NCBI GenBank assembly: GCA_029747585.1
Contig: JAPEVF010000832.1
Coordinates: 1-19,560 of the forward strand
DNA length: 19,560 nt
Direction of reading: 5' to 3'
Origin: Pleurotus djamor
Lineage: Eukaryota; Basidiomycota; Agaricomycetes; Agaricales; Pleurotaceae
Made by a program: the position numbers and the translations under genes. The notes beneath the pieces are model-generated. The model did not search any database. It was not told where the DNA came from and was given only the letters and a program-made list of their open reading frames with translations. Position 1 is the first letter of the stretch; each line of letters opens with the position of its first letter. Below are positions 1 through 8,762 of this stretch, one piece after another.

Positions 1-2677
1 CCTACAGACTGACAATGCGGATATAGCTCGTCATAGACAAGTCGTGACAGGGTGTCGATAGAAATGAACTTGGTTTTCTCAGGAGTTGTTGCCACTTCCG
101 CCGGCTGATAGCCAGAGACTCCCGATGTCAATACTTCGGTAAATGAACGCCAGCCGCTGAAAGTAGCTTGGTCGGTGACCCTAGTGGCCAACCCAAGCGC
201 ACGCAGGAGCCCTTTGGATTTTCCTGCACTGAGAACAGGGGCGGCGACTTGCTTGAGGAAAACTGGTACCATTTTGGCTTCGTTGTTGGCCCCATCCTGA
301 GATTCCCCATTCATCACGCCGTCCCTCAGCACGTACCCTTCGGTCCAGAATTCAGGATCCAACAGACCCATTCCCATGCCCATCATGCCAATACTCAGAC
401 CAGTACCCTCGATGAAAAACTCATCGTCCAATTCATCGTCTTGGCCCGGGGTTAACCCAAGACCCATACCGTTCTTCAGCCAGCTGTGAACCATGCTCCA
501 TATCGGCTCGGCCGTCGCGGCGAACACGTCCACGAGGGCATCAGCGATGATCGTATCCTCCCTTTCATCGTGACGACACGCCGCGCTAAGAAGTGCATCT
601 AAAAGCCTAATAGCCATAGAAGCAGATGGCGAAGTGTTGAGAACCCATGTCATAACTGGTGGTTCCTCTTCTTGCTCTTTGTCGAGACGTTGTGTAGGCG
701 GTTGTTGGGGTACCAGTGATGCTACATTGCCCACTATTTCGCGCAGGGCCATAAAGGACCCTTGGAACTGGTGTTGAATGACTTTCTCTGTCGAAAGGAG
801 GCTTACGACAACGTCTCTCTCGGCTCTGCCCACCCGTGCACGGCAGATAGCCTCTTCCCTGTTAGCGCACCAAGCATCGAAAGCCCTGATCTGCCGGGCC
901 AGGGCATCCGCGAAGGCTTCTAATGTACGCGTGACCTTGGATGGCCGACTTCCATGGTTGGGCAGGGTATGGGTGGTCTGTGAGGCGAAGCGTGATCGAG
1001 AGAGCACGAAGTTTGTAAAGTCTCTCAGCTGTTGCACGACAGTCGCAACCCGGCCCAAGGAAGACAGAATTGAATGCTGTGAAGCAAGGGACAAGTGCAC
1101 CAGTTTCGGAGACCGATCGGCAGGCTAACGTAAAGTTTCATGTTGGTCTGTATGAAAAAACGATGAAATAAAAAAGATAACGGAGCTTACGATGAACATA
1201 TTGTCCTTCCATATTAAAAGGATATTTTTCCCTCCTTGCATTGCTATCAGGAGTTCGCGTACGGCATCAATCTCCTTGATATACCACTAGAGAAGAAGAT
1301 AAATCGGGGGTAATAAGTACCGAGCCGAAACCATGGGGAAACAAGGGACCTCGCGTTCAGATGTATCTATTACAGATGCTGCTCTTCGTTCATGTGCGCG
1401 AGCAAGGGCTTGATGAATCGAGGGTCCTGCATGTCATAGTCATGTTTAATGACGGTTGGACGTACAAAGGTCAGGCAAGTAAGCATACCAAACGTCGAAG
1501 GGTCTCCAATGTCGAAGGGTCGCCCAGTGCTCATTGTCGCATCGTGCCAACCTGGGTGCCAGTATTGGCCATTTCGAAGACTCTCGTAAACTCTACGGTT
1601 TTCGAAGCGCTGATTGCGGGTAGACGGCTCCGTATTAATTGGTATTAATCCAGGTCCAACAGGAGGGTCGACAACTTCGTGATCATCAGCTGACGATACA
1701 GAATCGTCGATGACCTCAAGGCTGAAATCATCGTCCGACTCCAAGGGAGATAGAGAGGGTGAACTATCTTCATCAGAGTCAGACCGCGCATGATTGTTGA
1801 CAACGCTTCCTGGGGGTAAGCCATAGACACCTTCCCAGTGTTCCCCTTCGAAAGGTTCTTCCGCAAGGATATCTTTCCAGGTTAATGAAGGGGTTGAGCG
1901 AGTTGGGTGCGTCAAGCGATCGAGATACTCCTCCGCGTAAGCAATCGTGGCAGCATCTGGTGGCGTCGAAAGCTGAATCTACAAGGACAGATAAGCATAG
2001 GCAAACCTAGAGGTACAATCACTGTACAAGCAAGCGAAGGTGATCCGGTAAGTGTGCAGCCTAGATCGGTTCCAGTGAGTGGTGGATCATCTTCGGATAC
2101 AAGGAGACATTGTACCGTTATTTCTTCGTCTAGATCATGCGTGTGGGATCTGTGTCGCCTCAGCCTACTCGAGGCGGACTGCAGAGCCTGTCCGAGGGAA
2201 TGTCTTAGCTGTATCTTCGCTTTCTCAATATGCCTGATAATGGTGGTTGTCGGAATGATGTATACGCGCTATTTCATAGCAAACACACCCGTTGATTTGC
2301 TTATCCATCGTATCCATGTCTGCGCCGACAGCTCCCTTGACCAAAGATGTTGCATCCAGGTTTTGTACAACGAACTCAACTGCTGTGTTATAATCATCGG
2401 CATCGAGCGGGCCTTGTAGTTCCATGCCAGTAACCTGAGTTACTAATGCTTGTGCAAGGGGTAGCAAGCGAGACCGTGTCTTTGCACGCTGAGAGAGACG
2501 AGACGAAGGTCTATTCGATGCGCTTGAATGAGGTCGAACATGGAGTGCTGAAGATGGTCTCTTCTGGGACGCGCTCGAGCCTGGTCGCCTTGATGCGCTC
2601 GAAGGAGGTCGCATCGAGGCACTGGATGACGGACGAACATGATTGTTGCCAGAAAAGCTGCTGCTGGAGGGAAACAT
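1..2677 (-). CDS. Gamma-tubulin complex component, GCP5-like (3' end beyond window)
   Basis: Predicted subunit of the gamma-tubulin ring complex, which nucleates microtubules at the spindle pole body. Exons on the minus strand: 2289-2677, 2116-2233, 2028-2060, 1489-1978, 1374-1426, 1191-1286 and 1-1124, continuing off the window. About 767 codons are visible and every junction keeps phase. Family-like blocks in order: HLPDHLRLL, LTWKDILAEEPFEGEHWEG, YIKEIDAVRELLIAMQGGKN, a long helical region, DDEFFIEG, EFWTEGYVLRDG and VPVFLKQVAAPVLSAGKSKG. These fit the Spc97/Spc98 family, and the EEPFEGEHWEG block suggests GCP5 (Mod21/GCP5 type) specifically. The N-terminal 63 residues are Ser/Arg/Pro-rich and repetitive. 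The start at 2677 (MFPSSSSF) is the first usable ATG in frame; an extra upstream exon cannot be excluded. The C-terminal gamma-tubulin-binding domain lies outside the window. I am sure of the family, less of the GCP number. Confidence 0.82.
2489..2635 (-). repeat. Imperfect 24-nt tandem repeat encoding RPxSSASx units
   Basis: Residues 15-63 of the GCP5-like protein consist of six units of about eight residues: RPSSSASM, RPPSSASR, RPGSSASQK, RPSSALHV, RPHSSASN and RPSSRLSQ. At DNA level the units share gatgcgctcgaag/ggaggtcgcatcgag-like words at roughly 24-nt spacing. The basic, serine-rich composition suggests a disordered tail open to phosphorylation. That role is inferred. Confidence 0.8.
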
Positions 2678-3009
2678 AAGAAACGCGGTTGCCACAGACG
2701 CGTCGGGAGTTGTTCCCACGGAGGGGACTCAATCTCATACCAAGTCAGTAACCGTCGCTCACGACTCAACTGCTCATTGGCACTGTTCACCGCACGCGCG
2801 TTTTGGTCTACCTCACCAATTGTCCCGGACCGCGTGTAGGCGCCGGGAACCGCATCACCATGGCTGTGAACTTGCGATACGATCGCAGGCGGTGTGAGCG
2901 GTATTTCTGTCAACTTCTTCGATCAGCCAAGCTAAACAGAACTCCCCTAAAAGGACATCGTGTGCACAATAACCTCCAATATCTTCACTCAGACCCACCA
3001 CACAATATT
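2678..3009. promoter_or_regulatory. Shared divergent promoter interval (GCP5-like / VWA protein)
   Basis: These 332 bases separate the two divergent start codons, so they should hold both promoters and both 5' UTRs. CCAAT-type pentamers occur in both orientations (ATTGG near 2774 and CCAAT near 2815). No clear TATA box is seen. The open frames here are short and show no family motif. Confidence 0.5.
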
Positions 3010-4244
3010 ATGGGTAATTCATCGTCTCGCAACTCGTCACCATCAAGATACAAGTTCGACGCGGCCCTTGACCGTGTAGATCGCGACGACGGCGCCCATC
3101 GCAAGCCTTTGGATACGGACCTGAAAGTCCCTTTCGATCCACCCCCTTCGTATACATCGACTATCACCGATTCTACCCATGCAGGCGCAGGGGAGTCTTC
3201 ATCTAGTAACCGATCTCGCGATTGTAAGGCTGCGAACCTATCTACCTAAATTATGTCGCCCTAATGCATTGCGTTCAGACCTTCGTGCCCCTATGCGTGC
3301 TGAGACAGCGGAAAATGCCCTCCAGATGCTTCGCAAATATGACACCGTTTTGATCGTTGATGACTCTGGATCTATGCTCGGGTCGAAATGGCGGCAGGTA
3401 CATAGTTCTCTCACATCTACCTTGACCCTTCGTATGAATCCATTACATGTAGGCACGAAAGGCTCTAGTGGCACTAGCTAATATGGCTGGCAAATACGAT
3501 GCAGACGGTATCGACATTGCCTTCCTCAATAGTGATACCGTCGCGACGGGGGTGAAAGTAAATTATTGTTCCCTCGGCGTTTCTCCTTCAATCTGATCGA
3601 TTCATTCAGAATGGTTCCGAAGTCGACGCTCTGTTCGATGCTCTTTCGCCTTTTGGTCATACACCGATAGGCGAGAGGTTGGAGGCTCTCCTCTTGGTAT
3701 ATCTAGCCCGCATAGAAGGCGCGCAACGTCAAGGCGTCCTAAGCTCCATAAAGCCCGTGAATTATGTTGTCATCACAGATGGAGAACCGAGTATGTCACC
3801 TTCAGCTGGTTGATGTTAATCCTGCTTAACTCCTCCCTAGCCGATGACCCGGAAACTGTCATTGTGGCCGCTGCTCAGAGACTCGATAAAGGCAACTTCC
3901 CCTTGACGCAGGTTGGTCTTCTCCCGACAGATCCATGATTTACGTGACATTCATCACCGCCCAGGTCGGAATCCAGTTGGTGCAAATAGGCACGGATAAG
4001 CAAGCCGCTATCTTCCTCAAGGAACTCGATGATGGCCTACATGCAACACATCACATTCGAGTGAGTCTGTCATTTTCAGCACCAATCAGTCCATTACTTA
4101 ACCTTGCTTTAGGATATTGTTGATACTACCCCATTCCATGCCACTGGAGGAGAACTTACGTCGGATTTGATAACGAAGGTCCTCATTGGTGGTATCAACA
4201 GGAGGGTCGACCGCAAAGGCGTAGCCAGTATCCAATTCAACTAA
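3010..4244 (+). CDS. VWA-domain protein with predicted N-myristoylation signal
   Basis: Exons 3010-3223, 3279-3397, 3453-3551, 3610-3790, 3841-3911, 3965-4060 and 4113-4244 give 303 residues, with phase closing at every junction. The N-terminus MGNSSSRNSS fits an N-myristoylation site, which suggests membrane attachment. A Pro/Ser-rich low-complexity segment follows to about residue 75. The VWA domain then carries the MIDAS metal site: YDTVLIVDDSGSM (DxSxS), GHTPIGERL (the conserved Thr) and VVITDGEP (the Asp). Further conserved blocks are YDADGIDIAFLN, VGIQLVQIGTD and LIGGINRRVDR. All metal-ligand positions are present, so the domain should be able to bind a divalent ion and a ligand. The partner is unknown. 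Similar VWA proteins are common in Agaricomycetes genomes and mostly uncharacterised. The stop lies only 93 bases upstream of the MGM101 start on the same strand. Confidence 0.85.
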
Positions 4245-4337
4245 AGCCTATAAATTATGTGTATTTCTATCAGAGCGGACGCTACTACACTTCACTTCGA
4301 GGATTCAGCTTGACTCAAGAATATTATTAGCGTGAGA

Positions 4338-5377
4338 ATGCGTGACTCTATTCCACTGGCGCCAAACTTTTTGTCTTTCATGGCCAACCTTTTCCACTGC
4401 GCGAAGTCTTTGGCTCCCTCGACGCGTCTTTGCAGTAATTACGCGAGGGGGTCACTCGGCGGACGTCTTATCAGGCCTGTTGGGCCTTTTACGCGACGCT
4501 GGGCAACCACTGCAAGCACAGTGACCCCCGGAAAACCATCGTCCAACCCGGCTGTAGAGTCGGAGGTACCCGTTGCAGAAGGGACGTCTTCAGAGGGATC
4601 TCCAAGTACTCCAAGTCCTCTCGACTTGCACACCGACTGGTCCAAGAGCTATTACGGCCTGTCTACTCAGCCATTCGCGAAAGAAATTGCCGATGTTCTC
4701 CTCGCGCCTATTGACCCACTGGACATAGAAATCAAGCCAGGCGCGTATGCTTGAGTCTACTTTCTTGGTCCTTGGCTGATAGCATAAACTCTTCGCTAGA
4801 TGGTCTCATTTACCTCCCAGAGATAAAGTATAGACGCGTTTTGAACAAGGCGTTTGGTCCCGGTGGCTGGGGTTTGGCTCCTCGAAGTGAGACCAACGTC
4901 GGCCCCAAGATTGTCAGTCGCGAGTACGCTCTTGTATGCCATGGTCGGTAAGTCGAACGTGCATGCTATCTGCTAGACAGTACGTAATGGTTGGCGTGCA
5001 GTTTAGTTGCTATCGCGAGAGGAGAGCAAGAGTACTTCGACCCTTCTGGTATTGCGACCGCTACGGAAGCTTGTAAAAGCAATGCACTTATGCGGTGTTG
5101 CAAGGATCTTGGGGTTGCTAGTGATCTATGGTCGGTGCCTTTCGCGGCTTATTGTCCTCCCTTCTCAACCCACGTTGCCCAGGGACCCTCGTTTCATCCG
5201 CACTTTCAAGGCTCAACAATGTATGGAAGTCTTCGCAGAACACATACCTACCAAGAAAAAGTTTGAATTTCTTCTCATTCAGTCGTGCCTGTCAGTACGT
5301 TAACACTTCTTTATCACAGGAAGAAGCTCTGGCGTCGTAAGGATCAGCCGAAGTTTGGTTATCCTTACCAGGAATGA
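4338..5377 (+). CDS. MGM101: Mitochondrial genome maintenance protein MGM101
   Basis: A Rad52-related single-strand annealing protein of mitochondrial nucleoids, needed for mtDNA repair and maintenance in yeast. Exons 4338-4740, 4800-4947, 5002-5130, 5183-5260 and 5320-5377 give 271 residues. The N-terminus is basic, hydroxylated and poor in acidic residues ([20 protein letters not shown], then RRWATTAST), typical of a mitochondrial targeting peptide. A Pro/Ser linker follows. The conserved core starts near residue 98: [108 protein letters not shown], and a basic C-terminus ending KFGYPYQE. A second in-frame ATG at 4380 would give 257 residues that still begin with a presequence; the ATG at 4338 has a purine at -3. 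The first intron needs a GC donor (separate entry). Confidence 0.95.
4741..4799 (+). other. GC-AG intron in MGM101
   Basis: The 59-nt intron begins CCAG|GCGCGTATGC and ends CGCTAG, with a CTGAT branch-like word about 20 nt before the end. Only this donor rebuilds the conserved junction [13 protein letters not shown] in phase. The nearest GT (at 4745) gives the wrong frame with the same acceptor. Paired with an earlier AG it would leave a 38-nt intron and insert extra residues into a conserved block. Confidence 0.75.
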
Positions 5378-6035
5378 TTATCCTCCTTCAAGTAACTTAT
5401 CTTTAATACACGAGTGCATCTCGTTATCTTGGTCTAGAGTGCGGAATCAAAATCTGACTATGCCGTAACTCGGACGGGAATTTGATTGAAAAACCTTGCC
5501 AAAGACCACGGTGATTGGGTTGTTATGAGCTGGCCTTTCACGCTTCCGCCACCGCCATCAGTTCTATACAGAAGATAACGAAGAAGAGGCATGCCAATCC
5601 AAGCTAGGTGCGAGGGATGCACGATGGTGGGATGTTACATTGTAAACCTTGCCTTGATCGAATCGGTTTCAGGTAAACTAGCCTGTCCATCAAGGAGCTC
5701 CATGCCTGTCGTTCCCTGCAATTTTTCAGATAACTTGTTAACTCTTCGGTCTGTCAGGCACAGGCATCGGCGGTCATCGAGCACATGCTCACCTTCTGAC
5801 CTCGTTCCTTGGCTTTGAGAACGCGTTCAAGTGGGTCTTCGTTCACAGCTACGGTCTCAATGGATTCCGCCCACTATATGGGTTCTAGTCGCCATGAAGT
5901 GGCACCGTCGTGTGGGCTCGTTACCGCGGTACATTTAGACTCAGCGGCACGTTGCCGAGATCTGCCGCCAACGATTGTTATTTACTGCCTTGTCGTTCGC
6001 AGCTTTCTCTTGATACTCACCTCCTACAGGTTTCT
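5378..6035. other. Intergenic interval with unassigned minus-strand exon-like frames
   Basis: These 658 bases lie between the MGM101 stop and the start of the gephyrin homologue. They should hold the 3' UTR of the former and the promoter of the latter. On the minus strand, segments 5793-5873, 5648-5750 and 5458-5603 join in phase across GT-AG boundaries into about 109 codons ending in TAG. No start codon joins cleanly upstream, the two introns would be only 42 and 44 nt, and I do not recognise the protein. I therefore do not call it a gene. Confidence 0.4.
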
Positions 6036-8406
6036 ATGCAAGATCCTATTCGCGTTGCAGTTCTCACAGGCTAGACTTTCATCTTATCATGTTCAAGGGC
6101 TCAACTAACCATACCCCCCTGTAGTGAGCGATACTGCCTCAGCTGATGCCAGTAAGGATACATCCGGGCCAACTATCAGAAACATCGTCGTAGAATCGGG
6201 ATTTACCTGCGATGACCTGGTCATCGTCCCTGATAGCGTTTCTCGTATCCAAGATCAAGTGAACCGCTGGTGCTCCAGTGGAATCATCGATTGGATCATC
6301 ACAACTGGTGGGACTGGCTTTGGCGTGAGAGATGTTACTCCAGAGGTTGGTACTTCCAGCCTCAGGTGTTGATTTTAATCACAGTCGTACTCACTTGCTA
6401 TTTCTCCATTGAAGGCCATTTCCCCTCTTCTGGAACGGCATGCGTCTGGACTGGTCCACCTTTTGCTGTCAACATCCCTTCAACATACCCCAATGGCAGC
6501 GTTGTCGCGGCCTGTAGCCGGTACCGTGAAAAACACATTAATTGTAACTCTCCCTGGAAGTGTCCGCGCGGTCAAGGAGAATATTTCGGCTCTCATATCA
6601 AACGGGGTGGTCCGTCATGCACTTGAACTTATCAAAGGCGATTCAGGTCTACATACCCATAAGTTACTGTCATCGGCGACAATAACCACCACCGCCCCAG
6701 ATACATCGCAGGCCATTCATGGACACGATCACCACCACGATCACCACCACCATGCGCCTCGACCTCGAACAATCCTTTCTCATGACCCTGCTGCGCCTGG
6801 TGAGTTACATACTTCCCAGTAACTGGAAGTCATCATTCATCAGAATTCAGTGGCAACTCGTCATCGTGTTTCACCTTACCCGTTGATATCTCTCGAGGCA
6901 GCCCTTGACATCATCAACCGAGAGATAGAATCTCTCCCTATCCATAGGCATTTGGTAGGCTCTGACTTGGTTGTATGACCGGCCATTCTAGAACTTGCAT
7001 AGGTGACACCGGAGCTCAGTGGACATGTCCTTGCGGAAGACGTCTACGCTCAACAAGATGTTCCGTCCCGGGCGACAACCAACGTCGATGGGTACGCACT
7101 GAGATGTAAGTCCTTCCTAATAACTGATCAAGCGACTTCACGACTTCGTGACAGCGACTGATCCTCCTGGGGTCTACAAGGTTGTTACTCCGCAGACCCA
7201 TCGGTTGAACGATCCTCTACCCCTTGGTTCGATTTACCGCATCAACACAGGGGCTCCATTGCCTGTCGGCACGGATGCTGTTATAATGGTCGAAGACACC
7301 ACACTTGTTTCCTCGGATCTGTCGGGCGAGGAAAGCGAAGTAGAAACACACGCCAAAATCCTACTCGGAGAGAATGTCAGGTCTCCTGGTTCTGATCTTA
7401 CAAACGGAGACCTTGTGCTTGAAAAGGGTCAACGGATTCTAGCGTCTGGGGGAGAAATAGGTACGTTGGCCTTTGTTGGTCGCAAGGAGGTACGCGGACC
7501 GCACTCCACTCCAATGCCCATGTTAACTTTGCCAAGGTTGATGTATACCGTAAGCCGGTGGTCGCGATACTCAGCACCGGCAATGAATTGGCAGACATTC
7601 AATCTCCTGACACGTCCTCGTCTGAGGGTTGGACCGGGGTCTGGGACACCAACCGTCCTTCTTTGCAGGCGGCTTTAGAGGGTTTTGGATATAAGACCGT
7701 CGATCTCGGAATAGTGAATGATAGGTGGAGTAAAGCTTCTAAGTCTCCGCCTTAAACTCATTTGAAGACAGCCTTGATTCGCATGTTTCGGCAATACGGA
7801 AAGGACTGGAAGATGCAGACATCCTCCTTACCACTGGGGGAACATCCATGGGTGCATCCGACCTGCTCAAACCGGTAATCGAGCGTCATTTTGAAGGGAC
7901 TATTCATTTCGGGCGTATCACGATTAAGCCCGGAAAACCGACTACCTTTGCAACGATTCCCACAAAAGAGGGAAGACGAAAACCACTATTTGCTCTACCT
8001 GGAAATCCTGCTTCTGCTCTCGTAACATTCCATGTTTTTGTAATCCCGGCCTTAAGAAAGCTCGGGGGCTGGCCTAGTTTCATGTTAAGCTTGTCTCGTG
8101 TTAAAGTCAAGGTGAGTGTATTATGCTTTTTACGCTTTTGGGGGGATAGCTTCTGAAGCCAGCCATCAATAGCTTCATGACAGTATGAAGTTAGATTCCC
8201 GGACCGAGTTTCATCGTGTCGTTATACGATCGAGCGAGGAAGGCTTACAAGCATCAAGCACGGGCGGTCAGCGCTCTAGTAGGGTCGCCAGTCTAAGCCA
8301 GGCCAATGGACTTGTCATTCTTCCGCAACGCAAGGAGGGAGGTCAAACGTCACTTGATAGGGGGGCCTTCGTAGACGCGATGGTGATTGGGGAGATACTC
8401 AATTGA
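6036..8406 (+). CDS. cnxE: Gephyrin/CnxE-type molybdopterin adenylyltransferase-molybdenumtransferase (MogA-MoeA fusion)
   Basis: Catalyses the last two steps of molybdenum cofactor synthesis: adenylylation of molybdopterin (G domain, MogA-like) and molybdate insertion (E domain, MoeA-like). It would serve nitrate reductase and sulfite oxidase in the cytosol. Exons 6036-6069, 6125-6345, 6415-6799, 6851-6954, 7003-7105, 7155-7489, 7537-7724, 7772-8111 and 8173-8406 give 647 residues. G domain, residues 1 to about 170: MQDPIRVAVLTVSDTASAD, TTGGTGFGVRDVTPEA and LPGSVRAVKENI. A His-rich linker follows at 187-198. E domain, from about 215: RHRVSPYPLISLEAAL, TTNVDGYAL, INTGAPLPVGTDAVIMVEDT, VAILSTGNEL, DTNRPSL, LLTTGGTSMGASDLLKP, GRITIKPGKPTTFA, LFALPGNPASALVTF and TGGQRSSRVASLSQANGL. 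The domain order is G then E, as in animal gephyrin and opposite to plant Cnx1. Intron 1 uses a GC donor. The acceptor at 8172 was preferred because it restores VKVKLHDSMKLDSRTEFHR. Confidence 0.95.
6070..6124 (+). other. GC-AG intron in the gephyrin homologue
   Basis: The 55-nt intron begins CACAG|GCTAGACTTT and ends CCCTGTAG. It joins VAVLT to VSDTASAD, the conserved start of MogA domains. Reading on past the donor meets TAG within two codons (ACA GGC TAG), so no GT further downstream can serve. A CTAAC branch-like word sits at about 6102-6106, 18 nt before the 3' end. Confidence 0.75.
6718..6753 (+). repeat. Histidine-rich linker HGHDHHHDHHHH
   Basis: Residues 187-198 of the MogA-MoeA fusion, encoded by repeated CAC/CAT and GAT codons. 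The stretch lies between the two catalytic domains in a region otherwise rich in Ser, Thr, Ala and Pro. Metal binding is possible from composition but is not shown. Confidence 0.85.
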
Positions 8407-8762
8407 CACGTCTAGCAGTCTGAAACTTGGTTCGAAATGAGAAGATTCTCCGTTTTTTGTAGCATATTTTGTTTAAGCATGACATCTATACAATGATTTA
8501 CCTTTTGGTACAACGCCACATAGAATGCCACCGAAAGGTGGTAGAAAGTTGTTACCTCATTCCGTTCAACCTCATGGATGTTAACAGCAACATGGAGAGG
8601 CATCCATGATTTTGGGGATCTTTCTGTGAGAAGTGACGGACTCTGTACGTATGCATTGACGATTCCTAAGAAAGGATATATGCATAAGGCGAGCGTCAAC
8701 CCCAAGCCCTGCCAAAGGAGCAGGAATTAGAACAAAAATATCTGGCTAATACATATCACAAT
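8407..8762. other. Convergent 3' intergenic region
   Basis: These 356 AT-richer bases lie between the stop codons of the gephyrin homologue (plus) and the carboxypeptidase (minus). They presumably carry both 3' UTRs and polyadenylation signals. A 97-codon minus-strand open frame here has no family motif and sits in the expected UTR, so I treat it as chance. Confidence 0.5.

Noticed and set aside
4745..4782. 38-nt GT-AG intron alternative in MGM101
   Set aside because: It keeps frame but is shorter than every other intron here and inserts residues into the conserved [13 protein letters not shown] block.
8412..8705. 97-codon minus-strand open frame between convergent genes
   Set aside because: Lies in the expected 3' UTR region and shows no family motif or supporting splice context.
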